NCBI GenBank assembly: GCA_930986645.1
Contig: CAKNJS010000009.1
Coordinates: 1 to 64,000 of the forward strand
From: an uncultured Lachnoclostridium sp.
GTDB lineage: Bacteria; Bacillota; Clostridia; Lachnospirales; Lachnospiraceae
Direction of reading: 5' to 3'
Length of the DNA: 64,000 bases
A program made the position numbers and the translations under genes. The notes under the pieces were generated by a model. The model was given only the letters and a program-made list of their open reading frames with translations, had not been told where the DNA came from and made no database searches. Below are positions 53,194 through 62,137 of the stretch, piece by piece (the stretch's first letter is position 1; every line of letters starts with the position of its first letter).

Positions 53194-53957
53194 CTTGGTG
53201 CTGTCCTTTTATATGTAACTGCAGGATATCCGATAAGCATACAGGATGTGAGATGCCGGTCCGGGATTCCCAGCCATTCTTTGAGTTTCGGGGACGCCTC
53301 TATGATCCGCTGGAGATATCCGCTGAATAAAACACCTGCGCCCTCTGCCGCGGCCATGGTCTCCATATTTGCCGCCGCAAGACCTCCGTCCAGCGGATTA
53401 TCAGATACGACCATGATACAGGACGGAGCGTTGAAGAATAACTGGTCAGCAGCATGGTCTTTCTTCCAGCGCCGGTACATGAACTTAAACAGCATTGCAT
53501 ATTGAGGCATTTCGCCTTTCAGCCGTTCCGCCAGTTCCGGGATTTCTTCCCACAGAAGTGTCTTAAACTCCTCCAGTTCATTTCTTAATACAATGAAACG
53601 GCAGGACTGGCTGTTCTTCGCTGTCGGAGTATACCGCCCTGCCTGCAGTATCTTCTCCATCTTCTCTTTTTCCAGCGGCTGCTTTTTGTAAGAACGTATA
53701 CTTCTCCTGAATTTCACGGCATGCAGGAAATGTTCGGGATCTATTGAAAACTCGTCCTTATTGTATTCTTCAACATCAGCCATATCATACTCTGGGATCG
53801 ACACTGCCGCCATCGGACAGACAGCGACACAGTGCCCGCACTCAATACATTCCGGCGTATATACCGCCTTTTTTTCTTTCAGTTTCAGTTTTCCTGCGGG
53901 GCAGTCTTTCACACACATCCCGCATCCTATACATTTTTCTTTGTCTATTGCGATCAT
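53166..53957 (-). CDS. Ferredoxin-nitroreductase fusion
   Basis: 263 residues. Two 4Fe-4S motifs come first (CIGCGMCVKDCP and CIECGHCVAVCP, residues 9-47), then a nitroreductase-like FMN domain (KFRRSIRSYKKQPLEKEKM, GRYTPTAKNSQSCRF, PDRHLTSCMLIGYPAV). Electrons from ferredoxin-type clusters to FMN for reducing nitro, quinone or enoate compounds is the family theme; substrate unknown. Start at 53957 follows GGGAGG. It begins 2 bases after hflX. Confidence 0.85.
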   Translation of the reverse strand: MIAIDKEKCIGCGMCVKDCPAGKLKLKEKKAVYTPECIECGHCVAVCPMAAVSIPEYDMADVEEYNKDEFSIDPEHFLHAVKFRRSIRSYKKQPLEKEKMEKILQAGRYTPTAKNSQSCRFIVLRNELEEFKTLLWEEIPELAERLKGEMPQYAMLFKFMYRRWKKDHAADQLFFNAPSCIMVVSDNPLDGGLAAANMETMAAAEGAGVLFSGYLQRIIEASPKLKEWLGIPDRHLTSCMLIGYPAVTYKRTAPRKKADIVWR

Positions 53958-53959
53958 AA

Positions 53960-55195
53960 TCAAAGCCTCCCATATATATCTTTTGGAACATACGCTTTTA
54001 CCTGAATCCCTTCCGGGACATACTCCTCCGAAATAAGCTGTCCGCGGCTTCGGATCAGCTGGATCTTCCCCGCCTCTGAGAAGTCATACAGCCTCTCAAT
54101 ATAAATCTGGTCTCTCCGCAGGATTTCCAGAAGAGCCTTTTTGAGCTCTTCCAGCCCCTGCCCTGTCTTTGCGGACGCGGGTATAGAATAATCCGCCTGA
54201 AAATCCCGCTGTCTCCCCGGATGTTCCAGCCTGTCCTGTTTATTAAAAAGAGTCACCACCGGGCGGTCTTCCACTCCAAGCTGCCGAAGTGTATCATATA
54301 CTACATGCATCTGTTCATCCATCCGGGGATTTGATGCATCCACTACATGGATAATGATATCTGCATACTTTGCTTCTTCAAGCGTGCTCTTAAACGCCTC
54401 CACCAGATGATGAGGAAGCTTCCGTATAAAGCCTACGGTATCCGTAAGCAGGATCTCCTGCGTATTATCCAGTGTCAGTGACCGTGTCGTTGTATCCAGC
54501 GTGGAGAACAGCATGGCATCCGCCAGTATCCCGGCATCTGTAAGCGCATTTTCAATACTGCTCTTGCCCGCAGATGTATATCCCACCAGCGCAGCCGCCT
54601 TCATTCCCGACTGTCTGCGCTGTGACCGGATCAGCTCCCTGTGTTTTTCTACATCCCGAAGATCCCGTTTCAATCTGCTGATCCGCTCTCTGATCAGACG
54701 GCGGTCTATCTCCAGTTTCTTCTCTCCCGGACCTCTCGTTCCGATACCGCCTCCCAGCCGGGAGAGGGATCTTCCAAGGCCGGTCAGTCGGGAAGCGCGG
54801 TATCTCAGCTGGGCAAGCTCCACCTGAATCTTTCCCTCGCCGGATACGGCGCGGGCGGCAAAGATATCAAGGATCAGAAGAGTCCGGTCAATGATCTTGC
54901 AGGACAGTTCCGTTTCCAGATTTCCCAGCTGGGCACTGGTCAGTTCATCATCGCAGATAATCCCGTCAGCCTCTGTCTCCCAGATCATATCTTTTAGTTC
55001 TTCCAGTTTACCCTTGCCGATATAGGTTGCCGGATGGGCGCACTCCCGTGTCTGGATCATCCGTCCCGCCACTTGTGCGCCGGCAGTCTCAGCAAGCTCT
55101 GCAAGCTCGTCCAGAGAGCACTCTGCCTGCTCCGGATTTCCGGTATCGATTCCCACCAGTATTACTTTTTCCTCAATATGTTCTGTCTCATGCAT
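53960..55195 (-). CDS. hflX: Ribosome-splitting GTPase HflX
   Basis: 411 residues. N-terminal nucleotide-binding domain with ARAVSGEGKIQVELAQL, the long coiled region RYRASRLTGLGRSLSRLGGG then GTRGPGEKKLE, G1 as GYTSAGKSS (Ser for the usual Asn), DTVGFIRKLPHHLVEAF and FNKQD. It rescues stalled ribosomes under stress. Start supported by AAGGGAG. The ferredoxin-nitroreductase gene follows at once. Confidence 0.95.
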   Translation of the reverse strand: MHETEHIEEKVILVGIDTGNPEQAECSLDELAELAETAGAQVAGRMIQTRECAHPATYIGKGKLEELKDMIWETEADGIICDDELTSAQLGNLETELSCKIIDRTLLILDIFAARAVSGEGKIQVELAQLRYRASRLTGLGRSLSRLGGGIGTRGPGEKKLEIDRRLIRERISRLKRDLRDVEKHRELIRSQRRQSGMKAAALVGYTSAGKSSIENALTDAGILADAMLFSTLDTTTRSLTLDNTQEILLTDTVGFIRKLPHHLVEAFKSTLEEAKYADIIIHVVDASNPRMDEQMHVVYDTLRQLGVEDRPVVTLFNKQDRLEHPGRQRDFQADYSIPASAKTGQGLEELKKALLEILRRDQIYIERLYDFSEAGKIQLIRSRGQLISEEYVPEGIQVKAYVPKDIYGRL

Positions 55196-55260
55196 AGATC
55201 TGTCTCCCTTTCGCCGGCAGCTGTAAATAAAATTATCTTTCCCCGCCTCCCCCTAATCCG

Positions 55261-55833
55261 TCAGGCAAGACGCACCACGAATACCGGCAGCGGAGGATCA
55301 TTTTTCCTGTTATAGTAAGTGTGGATGATCACAAGCCAATGCTTTGCATCCAGCCCTTTCAGATAAGCAAGAAGGGCCTCCTTCTCCTCATATCCTGTAT
55401 CACCGCCGCTGTAAATGCACAGGCTCATAACGCCTCCCGTCTTCAGAAGTTTCAAGCCCTCCTGCACCGCTTTCACACTTGTCTGCGGCTGTGTTGCAAC
55501 CGAGTGGTCTCCGCCCGGCAGATAGCCGAAATTAAACATAATGACAGCCGCCTGTTCTTTTACATAGTCTGCCATATTTACATGACTGCCGCAGATCAGT
55601 ACAGCCTGCTTAGCACAGCCTGACTGTTCCAGACGGATCCGCGTCAGTTCCACTGCGTCTTTCTGGATATCAAATCCATAGACACGCCCTGATTTTCCGG
55701 CACCGCGGCACAAAAATTCCGTATCGCCGCCTTTTCCGCAGGTTGCATCTATACAGCAGTCTCCCTCATGGATATATTCTCTGAGAAAATGATGGCAGTA
55801 TTCTGTAATCTGATATTTTTCTCGTATACTCAT
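55261..55833 (-). CDS. MnmM (YtqB)-like class I methyltransferase
   Basis: 190 residues from the ATG at 55833 (MSIREKYQITEYC), with GGGAG upstream. SAM-binding motif DATCGKGGDTEFLC and VYGFDIQKDA, and the motif MFNFGYLPGGDHSV. This set is close to B. subtilis YtqB, recently named MnmM, which methylates the wobble-uridine side chain of tRNA. Homology is inferred from motif and length only. Confidence 0.75.
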   Translation of the reverse strand: MSIREKYQITEYCHHFLREYIHEGDCCIDATCGKGGDTEFLCRGAGKSGRVYGFDIQKDAVELTRIRLEQSGCAKQAVLICGSHVNMADYVKEQAAVIMFNFGYLPGGDHSVATQPQTSVKAVQEGLKLLKTGGVMSLCIYSGGDTGYEEKEALLAYLKGLDAKHWLVIIHTYYNRKNDPPLPVFVVRLA

Positions 55834-55875
55834 ATTATAATTTCTCCCGTATCTGTAAAATGCCGGTATTTCTTC

Positions 55876-55916
55876 CAAAAGTACCGGGCAGCTTTCAAAA
55901 AACCGCCCGGCACTTT
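55876..55916 (-). terminator. Intrinsic terminator after the TPR lipoprotein gene
   Basis: AGTACCGGGC (55880-55889) pairs with GCCCGGCACT (55905-55914) with one mismatch or wobble, extended by AAA/TTT; the minus strand continues TTTTGG. Confidence 0.75.
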
Positions 55917-55931
55917 GTCAAACTTTATACA

Positions 55932-56483
55932 TTAACGAGTCTCTAAAAATTCTGCTTCTTTCTGTACTGTCTCATCATCCGGATAATCCTCCAGATAATC
56001 TGTCACTTTCTGCTTCGCATTTTCCCAGTCTGCCTGCTGTTCATAGCAGATGATCTCATTATACTTCATCTCCTGTATAAGAGATGCATCCGCTTTGTCC
56101 GCTCCGTCAGATGTGCTTGTCAGCGCCAGCCCTGACTGGATATATTCAAGAGCCGATGCAAAGTCTCCGGTCTGCATGGCACAGATTCCCATCAGATTAT
56201 ACGTCTGGATTGTCTGCTCTGCTCCATTGTCTGCTGCGCTGCGGAATGACTCAAGTGCATTTTCGTAGTCTTCCATCTCATAATATGTCATACCGAGTCC
56301 TCTGTATCCCTCTGCAGCGTCGCCGTCTCCGCTCTCCGCCATCTCCTGAAAGTCTGCCAGAGCCTCATCGTATTCGCCTTTTTCGAGAGCGTCAACTCCC
56401 GATTTCTGGAGGCTTGCGCAGCCTCCGATCACACCTGCCGCCACAGCAGATACCGCCAGTATTGTCATCCATCTTTTCTTCAT
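55932..56483 (-). CDS. TPR lipoprotein
   Basis: 183 residues: signal peptide with a lipobox (VIGGC, lipid Cys near residue 22), then three to four TPR-like helical repeats (GVDALEKGEYDEALADF, GLGMTYYEMEDYENALESF, LMGICAMQTGDFASALEYI). Anchored outside the membrane, likely a scaffold; no partner is known. It starts only 3 bases after the metal ATPase gene, so they are probably one unit. Confidence 0.8.
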   Translation of the reverse strand: MKKRWMTILAVSAVAAGVIGGCASLQKSGVDALEKGEYDEALADFQEMAESGDGDAAEGYRGLGMTYYEMEDYENALESFRSAADNGAEQTIQTYNLMGICAMQTGDFASALEYIQSGLALTSTSDGADKADASLIQEMKYNEIICYEQQADWENAKQKVTDYLEDYPDDETVQKEAEFLETR

Positions 56484-56486
56484 TTT

Positions 56487-58352
56487 TCACACTCCCCGTT
56501 CCGGATACTGCATCATCCAGAATGAATTTAATATATTGATCAGCATGACCGCCATATCGGCAATGATCGCATTCTGCATCGTAACAAAACCGAAAAATGC
56601 CAGAATGATCAAGAGAACTTTCATGCCGATGGCAAAGATCATATTCTGTTTTACCGATCTTAATGTCGCTTTAGCAATGCGGATCGCCTTGATAATTCCG
56701 GAAGGTTCGTCCTCCATCAGGATGATGTCTGCCGCCTCAAGCGCCGCATCAGCTCCCAGTCCGCCCATGGCAATTCCGATATCCGCCAGCGTCAGAACCG
56801 GTGCATCATTGATCCCGTCTCCTACAAAAGCCAGTTTTTCACCTTCCATCTGGTTGTCACGGAACTCTTCCAGCAGAGACACTTTATCCTCGGGCATCAA
56901 TTCAGAATACACGCTTTCAATCCGGAGCTTTGACGCCACTTCCTCGGCTGTCTGTTCATTATCTCCGGTGAGCATGACCGCAGCCAGATCTTTCTTATGC
57001 AGCCACCGGATCAGTTTAGCTGCATCTTTTCTTATAATATCCGATATCAGTATGTATCCTGCATATTGTCCGTCCACGGCAATATAGACAACTGTTCCGG
57101 CATCCGGTACAGCCTGATAGAAGATGCCATGACGATTCATAAGCCTTGTATTTCCCACACATACATCTCTGCCGTCTACTTTTGCCTGCACACCGCAGCC
57201 GGGCTGTTCCTCAATGTCTGTCACTCTTGTCAAGTCCGCATCACGGCCATATGCTTCCTGCAGAGACATGGCAATCGGATGATTGGAATAGGATTCCGCA
57301 AGTGCGGCCATTTCAAGCAGCTCCTCTTTTTCCATCTTCCAAGGGACAATATCCCTTACATGGAAAACGCCTTCTGTAAGCGTGCCGGTCTTGTCAAAGA
57401 CAAATGTATCAACCTCTGTAAGATCCTCCAGAAATGCTCCGCCTTTTATCAGGACCCCCTGCTTTGATGCCGCTCCGATGCCTCCGAGGAACGCCAGCGG
57501 TATGGATACCATCAGCCCGCAGGGGCATGCTGCGGCCAGAAGGACCAGTCCGCGGTATATCCACTCTGCTTTCGACTCCGCAAACATCATTGGCGGAAGA
57601 ATCACGGTCAGCAGTGCGATCAAGATCACAATAGGCGTATAATACTTTGTAAACTTATCTGCAAAATGGACACTTTGTGATTTCTTCTCGTTGGCATTCT
57701 CCACAAGACGCATAACTCTGGCCGCTGCCGAATCATTGTACAGACGGACAACTCTGGCCTCCAATACGCCGTTCAGATTAATGCAGCCGCTGTAAAGCCG
57801 GTCTCCAATCCTCACTGCTCTGGGCTCGGATTCTCCCGTAAGCGCTTTCATATCAACCGTTCCGCTTCCCGCCGTCACCACTGAATCAACCGGGATTTTC
57901 TCGCCCGGCCTGAGGATAATCACCTGCCTGAGTTCCAGCTGCTGCGGAGGCACAATCTTTTCCGAGTTTCCTACTTTCAGATTGGCGTATTCCGGCCGGA
58001 TATCAATAAATTCGGCAATCGACTTTTTGGTTCTGCCTAAAGACAGCTCCTCCACGAACTTTGAGACCTGATAAAACAGCATCGCAGCCACTGCCTCTTT
58101 ATGTCTGTCAATGGCAAAGGCTCCCGCTGTAGCTATGATCATAAGCATGCTCTCATCCAAAAACTGCCTGTGGAAAAATTTTTTAATCTGCTCCCAATAT
58201 GTACGCAGCGACAAAACCGCATATGCAGCCAGAAACAGTGCAGTCTCTCCCTCCGGCGGGACCGTCCAGTATGACACGGCCGCCCAAGCAATACTATAGA
58301 GCAAAAGACCCGCGCCGATCTCTATCCCCTTTTTTCTTGCCTCATCCGTCAT
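56487..58352 (-). CDS. P1B-type heavy-metal ATPase (Zn/Cd/Pb type)
   Basis: 621 residues, no N-terminal HMA domain. Features: TGES, the membrane CPC in AACPCGLMVSIP (about residue 275), DKTGTLTEG with the phosphorylated Asp, TGDNEQTAE, GDGINDAPVL, a Lys in GMKVLL and an Asp in IADMAVMLI near the end. Cys-Pro-Cys plus these Lys and Asp fit the zinc, cadmium or lead exporters (P1B-2) better than copper ones. Promoter at 58397-58425. Note the divergent zinc-ribbon protein upstream. Confidence 0.88.
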   Translation of the reverse strand: MTDEARKKGIEIGAGLLLYSIAWAAVSYWTVPPEGETALFLAAYAVLSLRTYWEQIKKFFHRQFLDESMLMIIATAGAFAIDRHKEAVAAMLFYQVSKFVEELSLGRTKKSIAEFIDIRPEYANLKVGNSEKIVPPQQLELRQVIILRPGEKIPVDSVVTAGSGTVDMKALTGESEPRAVRIGDRLYSGCINLNGVLEARVVRLYNDSAAARVMRLVENANEKKSQSVHFADKFTKYYTPIVILIALLTVILPPMMFAESKAEWIYRGLVLLAAACPCGLMVSIPLAFLGGIGAASKQGVLIKGGAFLEDLTEVDTFVFDKTGTLTEGVFHVRDIVPWKMEKEELLEMAALAESYSNHPIAMSLQEAYGRDADLTRVTDIEEQPGCGVQAKVDGRDVCVGNTRLMNRHGIFYQAVPDAGTVVYIAVDGQYAGYILISDIIRKDAAKLIRWLHKKDLAAVMLTGDNEQTAEEVASKLRIESVYSELMPEDKVSLLEEFRDNQMEGEKLAFVGDGINDAPVLTLADIGIAMGGLGADAALEAADIILMEDEPSGIIKAIRIAKATLRSVKQNMIFAIGMKVLLIILAFFGFVTMQNAIIADMAVMLINILNSFWMMQYPERGV

Positions 58353-58396
58353 CCCTTTTTCCCTTTGACTTTCATAAACTTTTTCTTCAAATATAC

Positions 58397-58425
58397 AGTA
58401 TAGCGAAAATTTCTTGACGCTTCAA
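58397..58425 (-). promoter_or_regulatory. Promoter of the metal ATPase gene
   Basis: On the minus strand TTGAAG, 17 bases, TATACT. A further inverted pair ACAGTATA / TATACTGT (58395-58402 and 58433-58440) flanks it and may be a regulator site; no metal regulator gene is nearby. Confidence 0.65.
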
Positions 58426-58575
58426 CATATTTTATACTGTGGAGGAAATTCTTAAGGATTTTTTACAATTTTTACCATTATTCATTATTATCTCCCAAAT
58501 GTCCTGCACTTATGATAAAATAAGGTGAATTTACTTTTATCACTTAAATTTCCCAAAAGTAAGAGGGGGTGGATC

Positions 58576-59733
58576 ATGTTAAGAAAGAAATGCAGCTTAT
58601 GCGGAGGTCCCGTAGTCAATAACCGATGTACATTATGCGGTCTGGACAATTCCATCTATGACAGGGAGGCTTCCCGCATCCGGGACACTGTTTCACAGCA
58701 GAAGCACTCTGCTTCCGGCACTCCGGCTTCCCGGGCGGCCTCGCCCCCGCAGAAGAAGGAAACAGCCGGCAGACAAACAGCGCCGAGGGACGCCATCCGG
58801 CAGAGCAGCACAGAGGGACGCGGCACGGTCAGACAGTCTTCAGCCGGGACATCGTACCGCCGCACAGTCAGAGAGCAGTCCCGGAAGCATAAGAGCCGGC
58901 TCGTATTGATTATTCTTATAGTTATTATCCTGTTTGCATTACTTCCCGCTCTTACCGATCTGGGCAGTACAGTGTTCGGAGATATTTTCGGCTCAAGCAC
59001 CTCCGGCTCTTACAGCATAGATGACAGCTATTCCGATGACAGCTGGAGCAGCGGTGATTATGCATATGATCCCTACAGCTATGTGACCAGAGAAATCCCC
59101 GCTGAAGGAGATTCTTACGAAGTTTTACTTGGGAACGGCATCTACAAAACGGGGGTGCATATCCCGGAGGGAATTTACCGCGCAGATCTGGCGGCGGGTG
59201 CAGGTTCTATCCAGATCCGTGATGAAGAAAACAGCATCTTCAGGTCTGTATATTTCGGAGACGATGAGGAATACAACGAGGTTACAGAAAGCAGCGATAT
59301 CCGTCTGTATAACGGAGCCGAATTGGAAATAGACAGTAATGTTATCCTGCGTTTTTCAACAGATAACGCCCAGCCTCTGACGGAAGAACCGTCCGAAAAT
59401 CCGCTCACCGAATCAGCTGCAGTAAAAGAAGGCACCTATACAGCCGGGGACGGAAAGATTCCGGAAGGGATTTTTGACATTTCTGCCTCAGGCATTTCAG
59501 ACGGCGGAAGCGGCTATGCCAGCATTACCCTCGTCTATCCCGACGGCACCTCTTCCTATCTGTGGGCAGACAGCCCGGAGCTTGCCGTCACCACAGATGA
59601 CTATACAAATACCAGTGTGAGAAACGTTGTCATCCCTGCAGGCACAGAAGTATCCGTAGAGTACGGTGATACAGTTTTCACACCGAGCAAAGGATATTAT
59701 GATGTGGATTTTGCCCGGTACAACGGGTACTAA
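58576..59733 (+). CDS. Membrane protein with N-terminal zinc ribbon and duplicated extracellular domain
   Basis: Function unknown. 385 residues. A double Cys-x-x-Cys zinc ribbon (CSLCGG and CTLCGL, residues 6-21), a disordered Gln/Arg/Ser-rich stretch, one membrane helix (about 116-135), a Ser/Tyr/Asp stretch, then two copies of a beta-rich module opening GIYKTGVHIPEGIYRADL (about 202) and GTYTAGDGKIPEGIFDIS (about 300). Start supported by GAGGGGGTGG. In a plus unit with NfeD and stomatin genes 36 bases downstream. Confidence 0.75.
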   Translation: MLRKKCSLCGGPVVNNRCTLCGLDNSIYDREASRIRDTVSQQKHSASGTPASRAASPPQKKETAGRQTAPRDAIRQSSTEGRGTVRQSSAGTSYRRTVREQSRKHKSRLVLIILIVIILFALLPALTDLGSTVFGDIFGSSTSGSYSIDDSYSDDSWSSGDYAYDPYSYVTREIPAEGDSYEVLLGNGIYKTGVHIPEGIYRADLAAGAGSIQIRDEENSIFRSVYFGDDEEYNEVTESSDIRLYNGAELEIDSNVILRFSTDNAQPLTEEPSENPLTESAAVKEGTYTAGDGKIPEGIFDISASGISDGGSGYASITLVYPDGTSSYLWADSPELAVTTDDYTNTSVRNVVIPAGTEVSVEYGDTVFTPSKGYYDVDFARYNGY

Positions 59734-59769
59734 ATTTACATAAAGCATTTTTCAGAAAGGAGACACTGT

Positions 59770-60246
59770 ATGGAATCAGATATTCTGATACTTTCACCGG
59801 CTGCGCTGAATCTGATCTGGCTTGGACTCTTTATCGTGCTGCTTATTATCGAGCTGTTTACGGTCGGACTGACGACGATCTGGTTTGCCATAGGCTCTCT
59901 TGCAGCAATGGCAGCTAATGCGCTGGGCGCCAATCTCATAGTTCAGCTCATCGTGTTTCTTGCCGTATCGGTTTTACTGCTCATCTTCACAAGACCATGG
60001 GCGGCAAAACATCTTAACAAGAATCGTCTGAAAACCAACTATGAGAGTAAGATCGGAGAGATCATAAAGATTACGGAACGGGTGGATAATCTGAAGCAGA
60101 CCGGCAGGAGTATAGTAGACGGTCAGGAGTGGACAGTCCGCTCACAGGACAACAATGTAATACTTGAAAAGGATGAGCTGGCAAAGGTCATCGCTGTTTC
60201 AGGCGTAAAATTAATCGTAGAAAAATATGAGGAGGAACCATCATGA
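59770..60246 (+). CDS. NfeD-family membrane protein
   Basis: 158 residues. Two to three hydrophobic helices (about 10-75) and a C-terminal OB fold (TERVDNLKQTGRSIVDGQEWTVRS). NfeD proteins partner with stomatin-like SPFH proteins in membrane microdomains; the stomatin gene follows with a 4-base overlap. Start supported by AAAGGAG. Confidence 0.88.
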   Translation: MESDILILSPAALNLIWLGLFIVLLIIELFTVGLTTIWFAIGSLAAMAANALGANLIVQLIVFLAVSVLLLIFTRPWAAKHLNKNRLKTNYESKIGEIIKITERVDNLKQTGRSIVDGQEWTVRSQDNNVILEKDELAKVIAVSGVKLIVEKYEEEPS

Positions 60247-61202
60247 ATGCAACATTTATTGGTATCGGAACAATACTTTTCCTTATCGTGCTGGTCATCA
60301 TCGTGCTGATCCTGATCTCATGTGTCAAGATCGTGCATCAGGCACAGGCGGTCGTTGTCGAACGCCTCGGCGCATATCTCACAACATGGAGCACCGGTCT
60401 TCATTTCAAACTTCCTATCATTGACCGTGTGGCAAGACGTATTGACCTGAAAGAACAGGTTGTGGACTTTCCGCCCCAGCCTGTGATCACAAAAGATAAT
60501 GTAACGATGCAGATCGATACTGTAATCTTTTATGTCATTACTGATCCGAAGATGTTCTGCTACGGAGTGGCAAGCCCCATCGTGGCGCTGGAAAACCTGA
60601 CGGCAACTACTCTCAGAAATATCATCGGTGACCTTGAGCTTGACGAAACACTCACTTCCCGCGAGACAATCAATACAAAGATGCGCGCAGAGCTGGACCG
60701 CGCAACAGACCCGTGGGGAATCAAAGTTAACCGCGTAGAGCTCAAAAACATCATCCCGCCGACCGCGATCCGCGATGCTATGGAGAAGCAGATGAAGGCA
60801 GAACGTGAGAGACGTGAAGCTATCCTGCGTGCGGAAGGTGAGAAAAAATCCACTGTACTCGTAGCTGAAGGACAGAAAGAATCCGTCATCCTCGAAGCGG
60901 AAGCTGCAAAAGAGGCTGCGATCTTGAAAGCGGAAGCAGAAAAAGAAAAGATGATCCGCGAGGCGGAAGGTGAGGCAGAAGCCATCATGAAGGTACAGCA
61001 GGCAACCGCCGACGGCCTGAGATTCCTGAAGGAAGCAGGGGCTGATAAAGCAGTCCTGACACTCAGAAGTCTCGAGGCATTCGAGAAAGCCGCTGACGGC
61101 AAAGCTACCAAGATCATCATTCCCTCTGAGATACAGGGAATCGCAGGGCTTGTCAAATCCATCACGGAAGTGGCAGCCGACGATGAAAATAAGCAGGCAT
61201 AA
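60243..61202 (+). CDS. Stomatin/SPFH-family protein (paraslipin-like)
   Basis: 319 residues. One N-terminal membrane helix (about 7-28), the SPFH/Band 7 core (QAQAVVVERLGAYL, VDFPPQPVITKDNVTM, GDLELDETLTSRETIN), then an Ala/Glu-rich coiled coil (about 185-245) and a C-terminal helix. Forms large rings that organise membrane proteins and proteases. Overlaps nfeD by 4 bases. Terminator at 61220. Confidence 0.9.
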   Translation: MNATFIGIGTILFLIVLVIIVLILISCVKIVHQAQAVVVERLGAYLTTWSTGLHFKLPIIDRVARRIDLKEQVVDFPPQPVITKDNVTMQIDTVIFYVITDPKMFCYGVASPIVALENLTATTLRNIIGDLELDETLTSRETINTKMRAELDRATDPWGIKVNRVELKNIIPPTAIRDAMEKQMKAERERREAILRAEGEKKSTVLVAEGQKESVILEAEAAKEAAILKAEAEKEKMIREAEGEAEAIMKVQQATADGLRFLKEAGADKAVLTLRSLEAFEKAADGKATKIIIPSEIQGIAGLVKSITEVAADDENKQA

Positions 61203-61219
61203 TCCTGCATACTAAGACA

Positions 61220-61252
61220 GCCGGGAGATTAAATATCTCCCGGCCGTTCTTT
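61220..61252 (+). terminator. Terminator after the stomatin gene
   Basis: Perfect 10-bp stem GCCGGGAGAT / ATCTCCCGGC with a 5-base loop (61220-61244), followed by CGTTCTTTT on the plus strand. It also separates the convergent alarmone synthetase gene. Confidence 0.85.
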
Positions 61253-61278
61253 TGGCACATTTTCTTTTTTCATCAGCT

Positions 61279-62025
61279 CTATCCTTCGGTTCCATTTGCC
61301 TGAAGTTTTGACTGTTCTGTCCTGTTCCCGATCACGTTTTCCACCACATCATTCATATTAGCCTTGTTCTCCTGCTGGAGAATACATTCCTGAATCGCCT
61401 CATTAAGAGACAGCATCTTTTCATCCAGTTCCGAGACCATCTTCGCACATTCACGAAGATCCCGGCTGATATATTCCGGAGCATTTCCTTCGAATTTATA
61501 ATAGATCTTATGCTCCAGACTTGCCCAGAAATCCATGGCGATCGTGCGGATCTGGATTTCCACTTTCGTGTCCACAACACTGTCCGACAGGAAAATCGGA
61601 ACCGACACAAGCATATGGTAGCTTTTATAACCGCTCTCTTTCGGATTCTTTATGTAATCTTTGATCGAGAGCACTTTAAGGTCGCTCTGATTACCGATCA
61701 TCTCGGCCAAACGGTAGATATCCGACGTAAACGAACAGATCAGTCTTACGCCCGCAATATCATTAATATATCTGACCATGTTCTCTATTGAAGTCTCATA
61801 TCCATACCGCTTCAGCTTCTTTACGATACTTTCCGGTGTCTTGATCCGTGTTTTGATATGCTCGATCGGGTTATACTGATGTACATGCTGGAACTCGTCA
61901 TTTAAGATCTCCAGCTTTGTGCCCACTTCTTTTAAAGCCGCATTATAAAGGAAAATAACTGTCTTCCAGCTGTCAACATCCTCATAGCTCTTAAGTGCAG
62001 CTTCAACCTGCTGTTCACTTCTCAT
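61279..62025 (-). CDS. Small alarmone synthetase (RelQ/SasB-like)
   Basis: About 248 residues with a lone GTP pyrophosphokinase domain. Motifs: RIKTPESIVKKL, YINDIAGVRLICSF, KDYIKNPKESGYKSYHM, VEIQIRTIAMDFWASLEHK; the catalytic EIQIRT is intact. It makes pppGpp or related alarmones. ATG at 62025; a GTG at 62028 is an alternative. Promoter at 62062-62090. Confidence 0.92.
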   Translation of the reverse strand: MRSEQQVEAALKSYEDVDSWKTVIFLYNAALKEVGTKLEILNDEFQHVHQYNPIEHIKTRIKTPESIVKKLKRYGYETSIENMVRYINDIAGVRLICSFTSDIYRLAEMIGNQSDLKVLSIKDYIKNPKESGYKSYHMLVSVPIFLSDSVVDTKVEIQIRTIAMDFWASLEHKIYYKFEGNAPEYISRDLRECAKMVSELDEKMLSLNEAIQECILQQENKANMNDVVENVIGNRTEQSKLQANGTEG

Positions 62026-62061
62026 CACGAATAGCCCCCATTGGTTATTTTGTTGCTTTTA

Positions 62062-62090
62062 AGTATACCATATTTTGTGTTTTCTGTTAA
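62062..62090 (-). promoter_or_regulatory. Promoter of the alarmone synthetase gene
   Basis: On the minus strand TTAACA, 17 bases, TATACT, about 37 bases upstream of the ATG. The leader carries a GGGGG run near the start. Confidence 0.7.
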
Positions 62091-62137
62091 CCGAGTTCAC
62101 TCTTTTTTTATTCAATTTTAAGATTGTCTGCAGTATC

